A DNA stretch of 64,000 bases from Gautieria morchelliformis (GCA_015179125.1 WHVA01000544.1:1-64000); one strand, 5' to 3'. Counted from the first letter of the stretch, positions 44,114-55,785 are shown. Program-made: numbers and translations. Notes: generated by a model from the letters alone, not told the origin.

Positions 44114-45886
44114 ATGGCATCCACAACGCGCCGTATCAAAATTACGCACTCTGCGGCGCGGGCCCTCATGCCAAGCAGTCCCCCCGATTCTGTCGCTGCT
44201 GGCGGGGACGGAGAGGCAGCCATATCTGACGGCCTTTCAGGCTCGGCACCCTCTGAAATTGAGGCGGAAGCGAACGAGGAGACGGTCACCGATGTCGATG
44301 CCACTGAGAGCGTGTCCGGGTCTGAGGGGGATGCGCCGGCTGAGTCGTCTCGTGCACGGGGGAGACCGAGAGGGAGGCCACGTGGGTCGAGGGCCGGGCC
44401 TGGGAGACCAAGAGGGAGGGGACGTGGGCGTGGAAGAGGGAGGGGAAGTGTAATCTTGAGACTTCCGGGACTGGGGCCAGGGGGTGATGGCGATGGCGAG
44501 GAAAGTCAAGGCGGGGAGGTTGGGGAAGAACCGGAAGGTGAGTGGTTGTTGTGCCCCTGCAACCCGTTGACTCTATTTATTCATTCCCGTTCGTGGACCA
44601 GTGATGGGAGGGGGCAAGCCATTCAGAAAGGTCGGGGCGCAGGTATACGTGCTTGAAAACGATGAGCTTCTGACTGAGGATGATCCAAAAGGCGACCAAA
44701 AGATTGACAAGGACGGGGTTCTCCAGGGCGGTGAGGGTCGGATGTAGCCCATCCGCAGAGTACTTGCTCACGCTAGCACCCAATGTTCAGGCCGCCAATT
44801 CAAGGCGCAGACATTCATTCTTCCGCATCGGCATCCCACCCGACAATATATGCTTGCCATCGAGGCGGCACGGACGTCCGGATATAAAGACTCTTTGTAC
44901 TACTTCCGACGGAATCCACTCATGCATAAGCTGGTGTGCACGCAGACGGAGAAAGACGAGCTTATTGTGGCTGGTACAATTCCATCGCACATGCGGACTA
45001 GGAGTGTTACGCTTGTAACTGCAAGAAGTGCATACAAGCGGCATGGCGCTAAGATGCTCCGCGGTTGGTCACGCCTTTCCCTATGACACGAGGACGTTCT
45101 TAACTCCGTGTAGGTGGCAAGTGGGTGGAGGACGACTACTACGAAGAGAAGGCACTGGCGGATACTCTCGCGAAGGGACTCAAGCCGGGAGATCTTGTAG
45201 GAGAGCTTACCGATCTGCTGTCGTATGCTTCCACAAAAGACCCTGTAGCGGCACAATCCCAACCCTCGCGTGGCGATGGTACCTCACGCGGCGGCGGCGC
45301 CACACTCTACAAACCAGGCGGCCCAACGACGTTCTTCGGAGGAAACGGTCTCGGGCCGTTCGACGGCGACTTGAGCATGATCAAGAAGATGGCAATACAG
45401 CGCGAGGGGGTGGATCGTGAGAATTGGATGTGGACGGCTGCGAGTAAGGTGCAAGAATGGAACGAGGAATGGACAAGGGCGCGGAGAGAGCGGATGAAAG
45501 TCTGTGGCGGCGTGCTGTCCGCGGAGTCGAACGGCACAGATGGTGACGGCCCAGAGAGGAAGCGGCGGAAGATGGACAATGATTTGCCGTTGGGAGTATA
45601 TGAGCCGCATTCGGGAATCGTGCATTGTAAGCTTTCGTTGCTACTACCAGGTCTTTTATTTATGCTAACTCGACATGCAGATCGCGAGGACACGCAGCCA
45701 ACGCGGAGCCGGTGGGAGAGCATGCGTGACAAGAAGCCGGCGGAAGTTTTGGGTGGGTCAAGAGTTGGGGCTAGTGCATGGGGACTTGCATGGGTCGACA
45801 CCATGATAGAGTTGCCACCAGACGACGAGGAAGGGAAACAGGAAGCGGCAAGGATCAAAATGGTTACCCGACTCGAAACGACTTAA
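44114..45886 (+). CDS. Rsc7/Swp82-family chromatin-remodelling complex subunit
   Basis: Exons 44114-44537, 44602-44730, 44791-45063, 45114-45626 and 45681-45886 give 514 residues beginning MASTTRRIKITHSAARALMP. The N-terminus is acidic, then an AT-hook-like array of RGRPRG/GRGRGRG (about 80-115). The conserved core reads FRKVGAQVYVLENDELLTED, KIDKDGVLQGGRQFKAQTF, PTRQYMLAIEAARTSGYKDS, VTLVTARSAYKRHGAKML and GKWVEDDYY, which is the CRC_subunit family of RSC (Rsc7/Npl6) and SWI/SNF (Swp82). Expected nuclear role in nucleosome remodelling. Which of the two paralogues cannot be said. Only about 100 bp separates its stop from YTM1. Confidence 0.85.
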
Positions 45887-45987
45887 CATACAGTACTTAC
45901 TCTAGCCATTTCTGTATTACTAGTTTGTAGGCGCCCAAGCCAATACAATGCTTACGCTATCACTTTTTTCGCCTTACTGTAGCTGCC

Positions 45988-47502
45988 ATGGCCACGGTTC
46001 AAGTTGCCTCCCATCCAGCAATCTTTACAACAAAAACGCCACATGTTCTTCCTGCGCAAAAATATATGGTTCCTGCCACATGGCGGCGGTACCAACTCTC
46101 TCAGCTCATAAACAAGGTCCTATCTCTCCCACAGCCAATTCCGTTCGATTTCCTCATCGCAGGTGAGGTTATTCGGGCGAGCATCGGGGACTGGTGCGCA
46201 GAACATGGCGTTGGAGAGGTGTGTGTATTTAATTGTGTTCCAGCCTGATGGAGGGTTGTGCTGACCGCGGACAGCACAGGAAGAGACGCTCCAAATAGAG
46301 TACATTGAGAGTCTGATGCCTCCGCAGCGTATGGCAACTATTCTCCAGGATGACTGGGTCTCCTCTGTGTCATGCCAAAACCCAGCGTATGCAGCTCGTG
46401 TTCTCGCCCTCTTGCCTCAATTTTTTTTACACCCGTTTGCCCTCATATAGAAACATCCTCGCGGGGTCTTACGATTCGAACGTGCGCATCTTCGATGCAT
46501 CGCAAAATCCACTACACACTATCACCGGGCACACTGCACCGGTCACGTCGGTGTGTTGGGTTGGCGAAGAGCGCATCATCGCGTCTGCGTCGCATGATCG
46601 TACCGTGCGGCTTGTTCGCGTTCCGGAAGTTCATGAGGGTGCTTCCACCGCGCTGGCATCGCTGCATTTACACACGGCGCCTGTCTCCAGTGTCGTGTCC
46701 GACCGCCAGGGCATGCGCCTTCTCACAGCTTCCTGGGACACCTTTATTGGAGTGTGGAGCACGAGCATCCCAGACGTCGACGAGGTTGCCATGGAGCACA
46801 CTACCGAGGACCGGAAAAAGCGCCGTAAAGTGGCGGAGGAGATTCGCACTGTGCGGAAGGTTTGTAGACGTGCTATGAGTTTGTTTTCTTGTAAAGCTAA
46901 TGCACCTTGTAGGCTCCTGAGCACGTCATGAAGTCGCACACAGGACGCGTATCACGTGCTGTTTTTTCGCCGTTAGCGGCCGCCGATCATATGGCGTATA
47001 GTTGTGGCCTGGATTCTACCTTGAGAAGTTGGGACATTGCCAATGGCGTGTGCACGTCCACAATTGTGCGTAGCATCCTTATCTCCAGCCCTTGTAAGCT
47101 CACCTTCCCCTCCAGACTCTGAGCGAAAAGCCCATGACGGACCTTGCGCTCCTGGCTGACGGTGCCACAGCACTCGGCGCATCCACGGACCGGACCGTCT
47201 CCGTCCTGGATCTGCGGGCTTCGACAACAACCAGCGCCCCCGCTTCCACACTATTACACCCCGCATTGCCCAGCACACTTGCTGCGCACCCCACGGACGA
47301 GCGTCGCGTAATGAGTGGGGCATACGATGGGGTCGTAAGAGTGTGGGACATGCGCAGTGCGAAGGCGCCCGTTGCGAGCTTCAAAGGTGAGAACGGGGGG
47401 AAAATACTGAGTGTGGATTGGGGCAGAGGCATGGGGGCCTTGGGGGGTGAGGATGGGGTTGAAGTTTGGAAAATTGGTGATGGAGGTGAGAAGTTGCCAT
47501 AA
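45988..47502 (+). CDS. YTM1: Ribosome biogenesis protein Ytm1/WDR12
   Basis: Exons 45988-46218, 46280-46386, 46451-46859, 46913-47065 and 47116-47502 join to 428 residues, the usual Ytm1 length. The N-terminus is an NLE/ubiquitin-like domain (YMVPATWRRYQLSQLINKVL, PIPFDFLIAGEVIRASIGDW). WD40 repeats follow: NILAGSYDSNVRIFD, ASASHDRTVRLVRV, LLTASWDTFIGVWS, AYSCGLDSTLRSWD, STDRTVSVLDLR, MSGAYDGVVRVWDMR and GGEDGVEVWKIGDG. Known role: with Nop7/Pes1 and Erb1/Bop1 it matures the 60S subunit in the nucleolus, and the N-terminal domain is pulled by the Rea1 ATPase. The gene looks intact. Confidence 0.93.
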
Positions 47503-48421
47503 TGGATGCCTATCTGTAGTCCTAAAATCCTAAATAACTTGTCTAAATCTTCTGGAAACTGGCCATTAGCTGATGACAGAGAAGCACTTTGAAACTCTGT
47601 TGAACAATGCAATGCTCTCCTAAACCCTTTGTTTAGAATGGCTACCCCCCACCCTCCATCCTAAACTATCTTTGCAGTCCTAAATGTTGATTTTAACTTT
47701 GACAGTTATTTGACAACTTGTCCCAGAGTGGCAGGTATACCCTCCTCCTCCAATTCCCTCTCAGTCCATAGTACTCGAGTGCCACAGAGGTGCAGACTTG
47801 TGTCAGGAGTGGAGCAGGCATCCTTGACTTGGATCAGGGGTGCAAGGTATATAGGTAGTGTGCTGGCAGTGGAGGTCCTTAGCTTTTCCTCTGGATCCTC
47901 CTCTGCCAGACTGCATGAGTCCGCTGTCTAGGGAGAGTTGCCTTCACAGCAGGAAAAGCTCCTCCACAAGGGCTGGTGGTTGGGTTATGCAGTAAAGCCA
48001 TAGGCAATTTCGGCATCAGTGATTCTGAGTCAGATTTTGGAACACCCTCTGAGCATACCACACCCAACACCCCCTCCTTTGAAGTAGTTCCTTTGGCCTT
48101 GTGCCTGAGTGTCCCTTTGAATCCTGTGATGATAGATCGGTCCGAGCGGATCCGGAATATTGAAGAAGAGCTCTGGGCCAGCTGAGTGAAGAACAAGGAA
48201 ATAGTAAACACACTACACCTCATTATGGCTAAGTTAGATGTGAGACCCAAGAGCTGAGAAGAGAAGAAGTGTGAACTGAGGAGTTCAGGTTACTGAGAAT
48301 GGGGCCGAGCCTTCCTGACCACCATGACCCTATATTTCATGATCAGTGGAGATGTAAGGGCAACCTTACCTGCTTGTGGAAAATCACACAGAGCACTGGT
48401 AAGGGGGATCCAAAGTTATAT
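47503..48421. other. Intergenic repeats after YTM1
   Basis: Contains the repeat 47795-47955 shared with 11575-11735. A plus-strand stretch at 47976-48240 (ISDSESDFGTPSEHTTPNTP, then SERIRNIEEELWAS) could be a gag N-terminal relic. No intact gene. Confidence 0.4.
47795..47955. repeat. Dispersed repeat shared with 11575-11735
   Basis: Same order of TATATAGGTAGT, GTCCTTAGCTTTTCCTC and CTCTGCCAG blocks in direct orientation. Confidence 0.5.
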
Positions 48422-48826
48422 AGGAACCAGCACCCCTGATGTAAGCGAGCGCTTAGATCATGTGACACGCCAAATCAAAGGACTTGGATGTTGATTTTTT
48501 GAAAAGTGTGCCAGGCCATCAGTTTTGATATATAGAAGTTGGGTAAATTTTGTCTATAGTTACTCTACTTTTGATTTGGCTGGCTAATATGTTATTGGGC
48601 AAGGCACTCGGCTCATGTTTGACCAATGCTCTGTGTCATTGTCATGGGACCCCCTGGAATGGTCATGCATCATCGGAACTGAGGTCCAAGTGCTGAGAAA
48701 GCTGACAAATCATGTCACGTGATGCGCCAAATGTTGAGTTCGCAAAATGCCAAAATATGATGTGGGTGGGTGGAATTAAGAATGTCAAGAGGTGGCTGGT
48801 AGCTTACATAAGGGGTGCTGGTTCCT
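48422..48826. mobile_element. 405-bp MITE-like element with 24-bp inverted ends
   Basis: AGGAACCAGCACCCCTGATG... (48422-48445) is inverted at 48803-48826 with 23 of 24 matches. The interior is AT-rich, with several GCCAAAT/ATTTGGC words and no coding frame. No target-site duplication was clear. It ends 21 bp before a Helitron 3' terminus. Confidence 0.65.
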
Positions 48827-48847
48827 GGTGTCTTCTACCTTACTGGA

Positions 48848-49795
48848 CTAGCCAATAGACCCCTGCTTCGCACTGGGTTAGTTAAGGTTAACATTACACA
48901 TGGATAGTTAATAGAATCAAAGAATTATTTGGTGAAATGAAACTACATACATTAAATACAAATAGAAATACATATTTAATCAGGCTTCAGCAACACTTCT
49001 TTGTATACAATATTAGAAGTTTTGTTCCCCTTCCTTAAAAGAACATGGACTCTGTTCCAATTAGTGCCTCTTGACACTGCAACATAAAACTGTCCATGTG
49101 AAAATACCACGTATCGCAAGTCTATGCCTACCATGCCAAGAGACTGCCCTTGAGACTTGTTGATAGTCATGGCAAAGGCCAGCCTGACAGGAAACTGGTG
49201 ATGCTGGAGCTCAAATGGCAATTGGTCTGAGGTGGGTGTCACTGTAATCCTAGGGATAAATGCAGTCTCTCCTGCAAATGGTCCTGAAATGATCCTCACA
49301 AAGAGTACCCTGTTGGTCATATTGATGAGATGCAACCTTGTACCATTGCAGAGTCCACGACCAAGGTCAATATTCCGAAGGAGCATCAGTACCACTCCAG
49401 GTTTAAGCCTGAGTTGAGATGGAGGAAGCCCACCCATGTTGAGTGAGTTGAGATACTCCACAGGATATACATTGCCATCTTCATTTCCTTTGACCGAGTC
49501 TGCACTGGGATAGAGACACTCTTCCCCAGGGAGTACATTGAGCACCTCAGCATTAACCTCATCCATTTCCATATTGTGAGGGCAAAGGATGGCACATTCC
49601 AAAAAGTATTTGTCTTGGAGTGCCTCCCCAGTACCAATGTTAGGATAAATAGCTGCAATGAGATCTGAGACCTGTGGTCCACAGATCATGTGCTGAGGAA
49701 GTGTCAATGAATTGTCCAAAGGGAGATCCTTTCCCTGACCAACATCAGAGAGCCACTGAGCAAATTGTTCACTCTGGGGATCATGAGGGTCGAGT
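48848..49795 (-). mobile_element. Helitron 3' end with helicase C-terminal domain
   Basis: On the minus strand 49795-48976 encodes about 270 residues of the PIF1-like Helitron helicase C-terminus: LPQHMICGPQVSDLIAAIYP, LRLKPGVVLMLLRNIDLGRG, LCNGTRLHLI, FPVRLAFAMTINKSQGQSLG and GQFYVAVSRGTNW. The N-terminal Rep and helicase motifs are absent, because the region upstream of 49795 is gypsy. The 3' flank runs to CTAG (48848-48851), preceded 7 nt inside by a small hairpin (48859-48878), as in Helitron ends, and followed by T. A second 3' end is at 61880-62127. Confidence 0.8.
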
Positions 49796-50128
49796 CACCT
49801 GCAGGAACCTGGACTCATGGACAGCCCTGAGCCTTCCCATTTGAAAGAACTGGAGGTGGCCCTGTAGGAAGTGGCTGTTGATAATCTTGTCAACAACATA
49901 GTGTTCCTCTCCGTTGACAATTTCCAGTGGCAGTGGGGGTCTGGCTCTCTGGCCTGGGATCGGATCTTCTGGAGCCGGGAGGAGTTTCACCACGTTGAAC
50001 AATGGGCGCAGCCAAGCCATCGACCTCACTATCTCGGTGCTATGTCGAACTACAGGGCTCAATGTACGCTTGTGACCACGATGTAGGCCTACAAGACAGC
50101 TACACGGGCATACACTACCACCTTCCAA
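49796..50128 (-). pseudogene. Gypsy chromodomain fragment
   Basis: Minus-strand reading FNVVKLLPAPEDPIPGQ, then PPLPLEIVNGEEHYVVDKI and INSHFLQGHLQFF, then frameshifted KWEGSG, is the linker plus chromodomain of a chromovirus pol. It is fused directly to the Helitron helicase fragment. Confidence 0.65.
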
Positions 50129-50171
50129 CTACTGTATGCTACATAAACGGCCAATGTCCTACGGGCCCACA

Positions 50172-50196
50172 AGTCCTACATAGCCTATGTAGGACT
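50172..50196. repeat. Perfect 12-bp hairpin
   Basis: AGTCCTACATAG, one base, then its exact complement CTATGTAGGACT. Related TGTAGGCCTACA-like words lie just upstream (about 50081-50095). Confidence 0.65.
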
Positions 50197-51295
50197 GCGT
50201 ATTACCTTGTTTTTTTCCTGATGAGTTTATGAATACCAAACCTCTTTCCCCCGCCGCGCAGCGAGTCATAACCGGACCATAGGGATACGGCGGCGCTGCC
50301 TGCCAGGGGGTCTCCAAGCCACAACGGCACGCTTGTGTTCAAGTTGGGGTTAGTGCAGAGTGCCGATCCCAGCGAGCACATCGACACAGGTTTGTCCGTT
50401 ACCGACTTGCATGTCGGTACATGAGGCTGACTGTCCAATGGACACGCACATAGTAGAGCAGCCGCTGGCATCCATGATCCGGTTTCAGCCTCTAAGTGCG
50501 AAGCGTCACCTTCCCAGAGGACTTGCCCTCTCGAGGCGACTATATCCTTGTCTGTACGTTCCCGGAAAGCTCCCATTCGCGTCGGTGGGTAGCTCACTGA
50601 CATCCCATCCTCATGGCGTAGTGTTCGGAGATTCCGGCAACTAATCCCAAAGGTTTATAATCCAAGCGCAGCACACTGAGTGATGTACGGGTGACTTGAC
50701 GGAATAGGCTCACGAATAATCGCTCTCACCCGCTATTGAGATGTATCATACGGCTTGGTGCCAATTTATACGCAGGCCTTCGTTCATGTCTCACGTAAAT
50801 TAATACTTATGCAATTATTATTGACCCAGATGTCACAGTGGGACAATAAAAGTAGAGTTCCTATGTATCTAAACAAACACCTTTGAAACATGTGCTCAAC
50901 ATGCGGGAAGGATCTCTCTTGAATATGCACAGGTAATTGCTGACCGGTGCACTGTCATTGATTCATACCCATTGTTTCACCCAATTACTATAGATGTCAT
51001 GGAAACCGACTCAATGCCGTGGCGGGAGGGAGACGCCACTAACGGTCATATATGCTAGTAGATGCACACCCTAGATGGCTAGATCATCCTAGCCGAGTCA
51101 TGATCAGACCCTGCAGACTACACTTGGACAGTCGCGTCTTCTAAAGTTTCTCATGAATAACGACGTAGTTGGCTCACCATCAAAAGAGTCCTAATAGCGC
51201 TCCCTAATCTCGGTTGGGAATTCGATGCGAATTTCGTTCCCATCCATGGTTAATTATGTTGTTTGTCATCCTATCTTGAAGATCATGTGACGACA

Positions 51296-51365
51296 TGCAA
51301 GATATATAAATGTGTCGACAAGATATATAAATGCGTTACAAGATGTATAAATGCGTCACATAAGT
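51296..51365 (+). repeat. Three-unit tandem repeat
   Basis: CAAGATATATAAATG(T/C)GT recurs three times with a ~20-22-bp period. Confidence 0.65.
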
Positions 51366-51507
51366 TTCGTCGTATGCTCCTTCCAAATGGTGGGTATTAC
51401 TGTAATCGAAATCCCCGATCCTCCCACGTTCCTAGATACAATATCGTCTGACAAACAATCATTCATGTCGAAAGAAGATAAATAAGGAATCAAAGCTGCG
51501 AATTGAG

Positions 51508-52860
51508 CTAATCGTCTCGAGGCTGAAACTTCTCTAGCTCGATTCCTTGGGATTCATGGGGAAGACCCAGGTTTCCCAGATCATTTATCATCGCCTGATC
51601 AATGTCGGTGCTGCTGCTATAAGCCTGCGTGTTGATCATCCAGGTGGGGAGAAATGGGACAGTGTTGTGCTGTACCGCGCTTGGGGTGAGGGAAGTTCCG
51701 CGGTTACCCTTCATGGAGCGATGTAGGTTGATCGTCAAGCGATTGATCATAATTGAAATCAGACTGTTAGGAGAACCATCAGCCAGAAGAGCGGAGGCCG
51801 ACCATTGAGGAGCCTACACGTTTGATGAGCTGTAGTTGAATGTGACGCGTGAGAATAAGACCAGTAAGTAACTAGAGGGACTTACCCTGAATTGACGAGC
51901 TTGAGTCCCAGCTGATATATCCTCAAAGTTCATAACTGCAGACCCATCCTTAAGTTTACACTCACCGGTGCGAAAAGGATCATACATAACCAGATGAACA
52001 TGGTGGAAAATATAACACTAAAATGTGCTTGCAGCATGTTGTTGAAGAACATGGTGCATGACTTACAGGAAGTAGATGATACCGTCCTTAACAATCATCC
52101 GTAAGATCCCGCCCTGATCCATCAGTCCATTGAGAGACCTCTCTTTCCAACTCTTGGCCATGATTAAGGCAACTATGGAGACATCATACGTTAGTTCCAG
52201 GACGAAGGGAGCATTTCTACTGTGAAATCGTTATATAAGACCAGATATTGATAATAAACCCTATGGGAACACACAGGCTGGAAGAAGGAAGATACAGGCA
52301 GCCTTGCAGAAGCGAGGAATGAAAGAAAGATGAGTTACGGTGATGCAACACATAGGCGTCAGCGCTTCGTACCTTGAAAGACAGGAAGGTCAATTGACGG
52401 CATAGGCAATGCTGAGAATCGGGTTAGAGGTGATGGCTTTACAAAATGTCACTCGAAACTTACGTCCGTGACCCGGAAAAGCGTAAACGAAAGTGCTGAC
52501 AGCAAGTTGAATGACAACGATTGAACTCAAGTAACCCAAGGTCCATTTGTGACGATTGTACAACGCATATACACTGTTGTTAAAACCGTCAATAATTGTG
52601 TATGACGCATGAATCAAGCTTGATAACTAACCGTAGAAGGAGTAGAATACTGGATGCGATACCAACCACGGTGAAATTCGCAAACTGTAAAGGACCTACT
52701 GTGTTGCAGCTTGAGATAGAGTATTAATAGCGAACAAGGGAAGTCTGCAGCCTAGATTGCTCACGCCTAAAACATAATCAGAAACACAAACTGCCAGTGG
52801 GAACGAGACATACGGCTTCACCCCACTTTGTTGTGACCGCTAAAGCACTAGGTAAGATCT
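51508..52860 (-). CDS. DUF6533-like multipass membrane protein
   Basis: Minus-strand exons separated by GT..AG introns read as: ILPSALAVTTKWGEA (about 52850-52805); a FTVVGIAS segment (about 52670); VYALYNRHKWTLGYLSSIVV then IQLAVSTFVYAFPGHG (52585-52463); a LIMAKSWKERSL segment and ILRMIVKDGIIYFL (52170-52075); SVIFSTMFIWLCMILFAP; and MINRLTINLHRSMKG (about 51750). The order of a YALYN-type helix, a LxRxxxxDGIxYF segment and a final ISxLxLNLR segment is what I recognise from the DUF6533 family of basidiomycetes, whose function is unknown. The ATG and exact exon ends are not certain; mild decay is possible. Confidence 0.6.
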
Positions 52861-53879
52861 GTGATGGTATATCAACAGCCAAATAACGTACAAGCTGTTA
52901 TCACTGACGAGTTGATTGGAACGAAATATCTGGTCTGCTACACTTCACTATTGAGAACGTCCGAAAAATTAAAGGCCCCACGACGAAAAACAGAAAACCA
53001 GCTGCGGCATGGTTTAGAGCCATGTTTGTCTCGCGAGGCTGAATTAAGTGGCTTACCTAAGGATATTCTGTTGGACCAAATGTACCGAACCTAAAAGTTG
53101 TCGTGAGCTTGTCGCTGGCCTTGAAAAATACAGACGTACTTCATCTCCAAGTGTGAGGAGATGCTCATAGAACAGAAGGGCGAGGCATGAAACATATGTA
53201 TACTGATCCGATAGTCAGAGGAGTAAGATAACTGGTGCCTTGGGAGGATACTTGCTCTAGTTGCCTGTCTACCATTTCAAAGCAAGGATGTTACAAAGAC
53301 GACTCGTTGATCAATTGAAAAACATACAAGTGCCCTCCAAGGACGATTATGTCTTCCACACTGCCAGACGACATAATGAGAGATATACAGTTGCATGGGA
53401 ATCATCCCTCAAGCTTTATCGCAGAGTCCTAGGGATGGGAATGGGGAGCGGCACTGCCTCACTAGCGCAGCAGTTTACTCATTAATAAACCACCAAATTA
53501 GCGTCTAGCCAATATATCAAGGAAGTCAAGCATACTTAGAATACCAGTCATGGGTAAAAGTAGAGCTCCTCAATTCCGTGCCCCAACGGTTACCTCAGGC
53601 TTGTCGCCGCACGGTTGCGGAAATTTAGCAGTCCTTCTGCAGCAGCTCAAAGCATGTTCGAATCAGCATGCAAGCATCATGTACGCGAAACGAGGCGCAG
53701 GGAAACAACTCATGGTTGGTGGACCATCTGGTTTGCCGAGACAGCCGAGTTACATAACGTGGCACTTGAGTTCAGTCCACAATTGGGCCTGGAAACACCA
53801 AAAAAGAAGCTTGGCCTGGCTGCGCGTCTGGGAGCTCGACTGAGACTGCGACACTGCAGGAAGCGCGGGACCTGAACCC
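52861..53879. other. No gene recognised
   Basis: Frames at 53550-53843 and 53615-53875 (plus) contain many basic residues and no familiar domain. They abut the tandem repeat at 53880. Confidence 0.35.
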
Positions 53880-54180
53880 CGGTGAAAAGAGGTTATGCTG
53901 GGATCGGAGCTGTCGGACGCAAAATCTGCAAACTGCGCTAATCGGGCAGTATCTGCTCTCAAATCTGCGTATTTGGTGAACACAGTCGAAAAACCGAAAT
54001 TCAGCTACCTGAAATGACTGGGGCTGCAACTTGAGGCCCGGTGAAAAGAGGTTATGCTGGGATCGGACGCTGTCGGACGCAAAATCTGCAAACTGCGCTA
54101 ATCGGGCAGATCTGCTCTCAAATCTGCGTATTTGGTAAACCCAGTCGAAAAACTGAAATCCAGCTACCTGAAATGACTGT
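53880..54180 (+). repeat. Tandem duplication (about 150-bp unit)
   Basis: CCGGTGAAAAGAGGTTATGC to GCTACCTGAAATGACTG occurs at about 53879-54022 and again at 54039-54179 with few differences. An inverted copy lies at 55785-55935. The open frame seen across it is repeat-derived. Confidence 0.75.
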
Positions 54181-54364
54181 GACAGTGACTTGGGGACTAA
54201 CATTTGTAAAATTTTGTAAAAGCTACTTTGCTTTTGCTAGCTTTTGCTGTGTCCGGACTTTGCTTGTAGTCAGCGCAACTATAAGTATCAACGAAAAAAA
54301 ATGTTCGGTGCCAGAAAAACCCCATGCAATTGATCACAACAAGTACCGGTACCCCAACAGAAGG

Positions 54365-54460
54365 AAAATCATATATATGCAACGCAAGGGCTCTTTCTTT
54401 CTCTCTTCTCGCCACATCCCCCGCTTCTTCCATCCCCCCATCAACGTTCAACGTTCAACC
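54365..54460 (+). promoter_or_regulatory. Candidate promoter/leader before Zn2Cys6 fragment
   Basis: A TATA-like CATATATATG (about 54370) is followed by a pyrimidine-rich run (54391-54440), a CAACGTT doublet and an ATG at 54461. The ATG frame is only 22 codons long. The arrangement resembles real fungal promoters and may have driven the gene whose Zn2Cys6 exon follows at 54903. Confidence 0.4.
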
Positions 54461-54902
54461 ATGGTCTCGCCCACCACCCTCCTCCGTATCCCCCCATTAG
54501 AGCCGCCTACAAGATACCCATCCAGCTGAGAGCCCGGTCCAGCGCTCCCCACACACGTTCACATCGACCTCGCTGTCCTCCCTCCGTGCACCATCACCAA
54601 GCAGCGCACCTGCACAGCTGCAGCCGAGGATGCAGTCCGCCCATCGTGCCCGCTGCGCCGTGCGATCTTCCCGACAGTGGCCTTGCTTCTTCGCGTGGCA
54701 GGCTGAGTCCCAATATCCCAATCCCAGTGCGTGCAACGAGCCGGTAGCCAGTCGTGGTGTTGACGTGCCCGCCTGCACCCGCACCCGTGCACAGGTCAGG
54801 TTTGGATATGGACACACTGCGTCTGGGGCCGCAGGGTGATCGGGCACTTCCCGTACGCATACAGCCCACCAATATCACGCCACTGATGGTGACTCATGCC
54901 AG

Positions 54903-55095
54903 ATGTACCGTGGGGACAAAGTCGAGCAGCGGCGAACATCGAGGGGTGAGCAATTTTCCTAGACATAATTAGTTTGACCATATCGTAGTTAACGCTATCG
55001 TTCAGCTTGCGATCAGTGCAGAAAGATCAAAAGCAGGTGCGACCATTCAGGTAACAGCTATGTGCCGTGTCGCAGCTGCCTTCTGTCTGGCTATG
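54903..55095 (+). pseudogene. Zn(II)2Cys6 transcription factor, 5' exons (copy A)
   Basis: Exon 54903-54945 (MYRGDKVEQRRTSR) splices via a GT..AG intron to 55006-55095, giving RACDQCRKIKSRCDHSG then a CRSC pair. This is the first part of a Gal4-type binuclear cluster (C..C......C ... C..C), with the last Cys expected in the next exon. After the GTGAGT donor at 55096 no continuation is seen. Such proteins are nuclear DNA-binding regulators. Truncated. Confidence 0.65.
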
Positions 55096-55499
55096 GTGAG
55101 TGGTCAGCCTTAATCAGAGGCGTGCACCATTAACAGCCCTTGCGTAGACTGCACGTTTTTCGGTGATTACGGCTGTTTGTCGTATTCGATGACGAGCGGC
55201 GGACAGACACTGCTAGAATCTGTTTTGTAGCCAGTTGCTAGTAATAGATATATTTTCTAATGTGCTCTAATCTGCTTTCAGTAAAATGTCTAAATATGCT
55301 CTGGTCTGCTTTTTGCAAAAGCCTATTCTAACTGATTTACGCAGACTACGACAGATTGAGCTACTCGAAATGGTACGTTCCCGGCGCTCGCACTCTGCTC
55401 TCAGCTGCTATTGTCTCACTTATCTGCTCTGGCCGGACTTTTTTTTGAGGGAGCAGATTTTTCCTGATGCCGACAGATGCCAGCACAACCGCTTTTCAC

Positions 55500-55785
55500 T
55501 GGGCTTGAGGACTCACATTTCTAAAATTTCATAAAATCTACTTTGCTTTTGCTAGCTTTTGATGTGCCTGTACTTTGCTCAGCTTGTAATCAGTGCAGCA
55601 ACTATAAGTATCAACAAACATGTTTGGCACCAGGGCAAGCCGTAATCACCGAAAAACATGCAGCCTATGCAAGGGCTGTTAATGGTGCACATTTTTCGGT
55701 GATTATGGCTGTTGTCACTACTTCCCTGGTGCCAAACATTTTCGTTGATACTTATAGTTGCTGCACTGATGAGTCCCCAAGTCGC
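55500..55785. repeat. Imperfect inverted repeat (about 60-75 bp arms)
   Basis: GCAGCAACTATAAGTATCAA (about 55592-55611) with the following ~50 bp pairs with the complement at about 55700-55773 (TTGATACTTATAGTTGCTGC-like). CACCAGGG/CCCTGGTG and CGGTGATTA/TAATCACCG lie inside the arms. The left part (55500-55620) also matches 54185-54300, so two repeat copies appear head to head. Confidence 0.65.

Larger units (their letters stand above)
50129..51507. other. No gene recognised
   Basis: Contains a short perfect hairpin (50172-50196) and a tandem repeat (51296-51365). The minus-strand frame at 50603-50202 (133 codons) has no familiar motif. Confidence 0.35.

Noticed and set aside
45307-45858. 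183-codon minus-strand frame
   Set aside because: It is antisense to the Rsc7-like exons, which form a coherent conserved protein on the plus strand.
53772-54203. 143-codon minus-strand frame with internal repeats
   Set aside because: The apparent protein repeat is the tandem DNA duplication of the 53880 unit, and the inverted third copy is not open.
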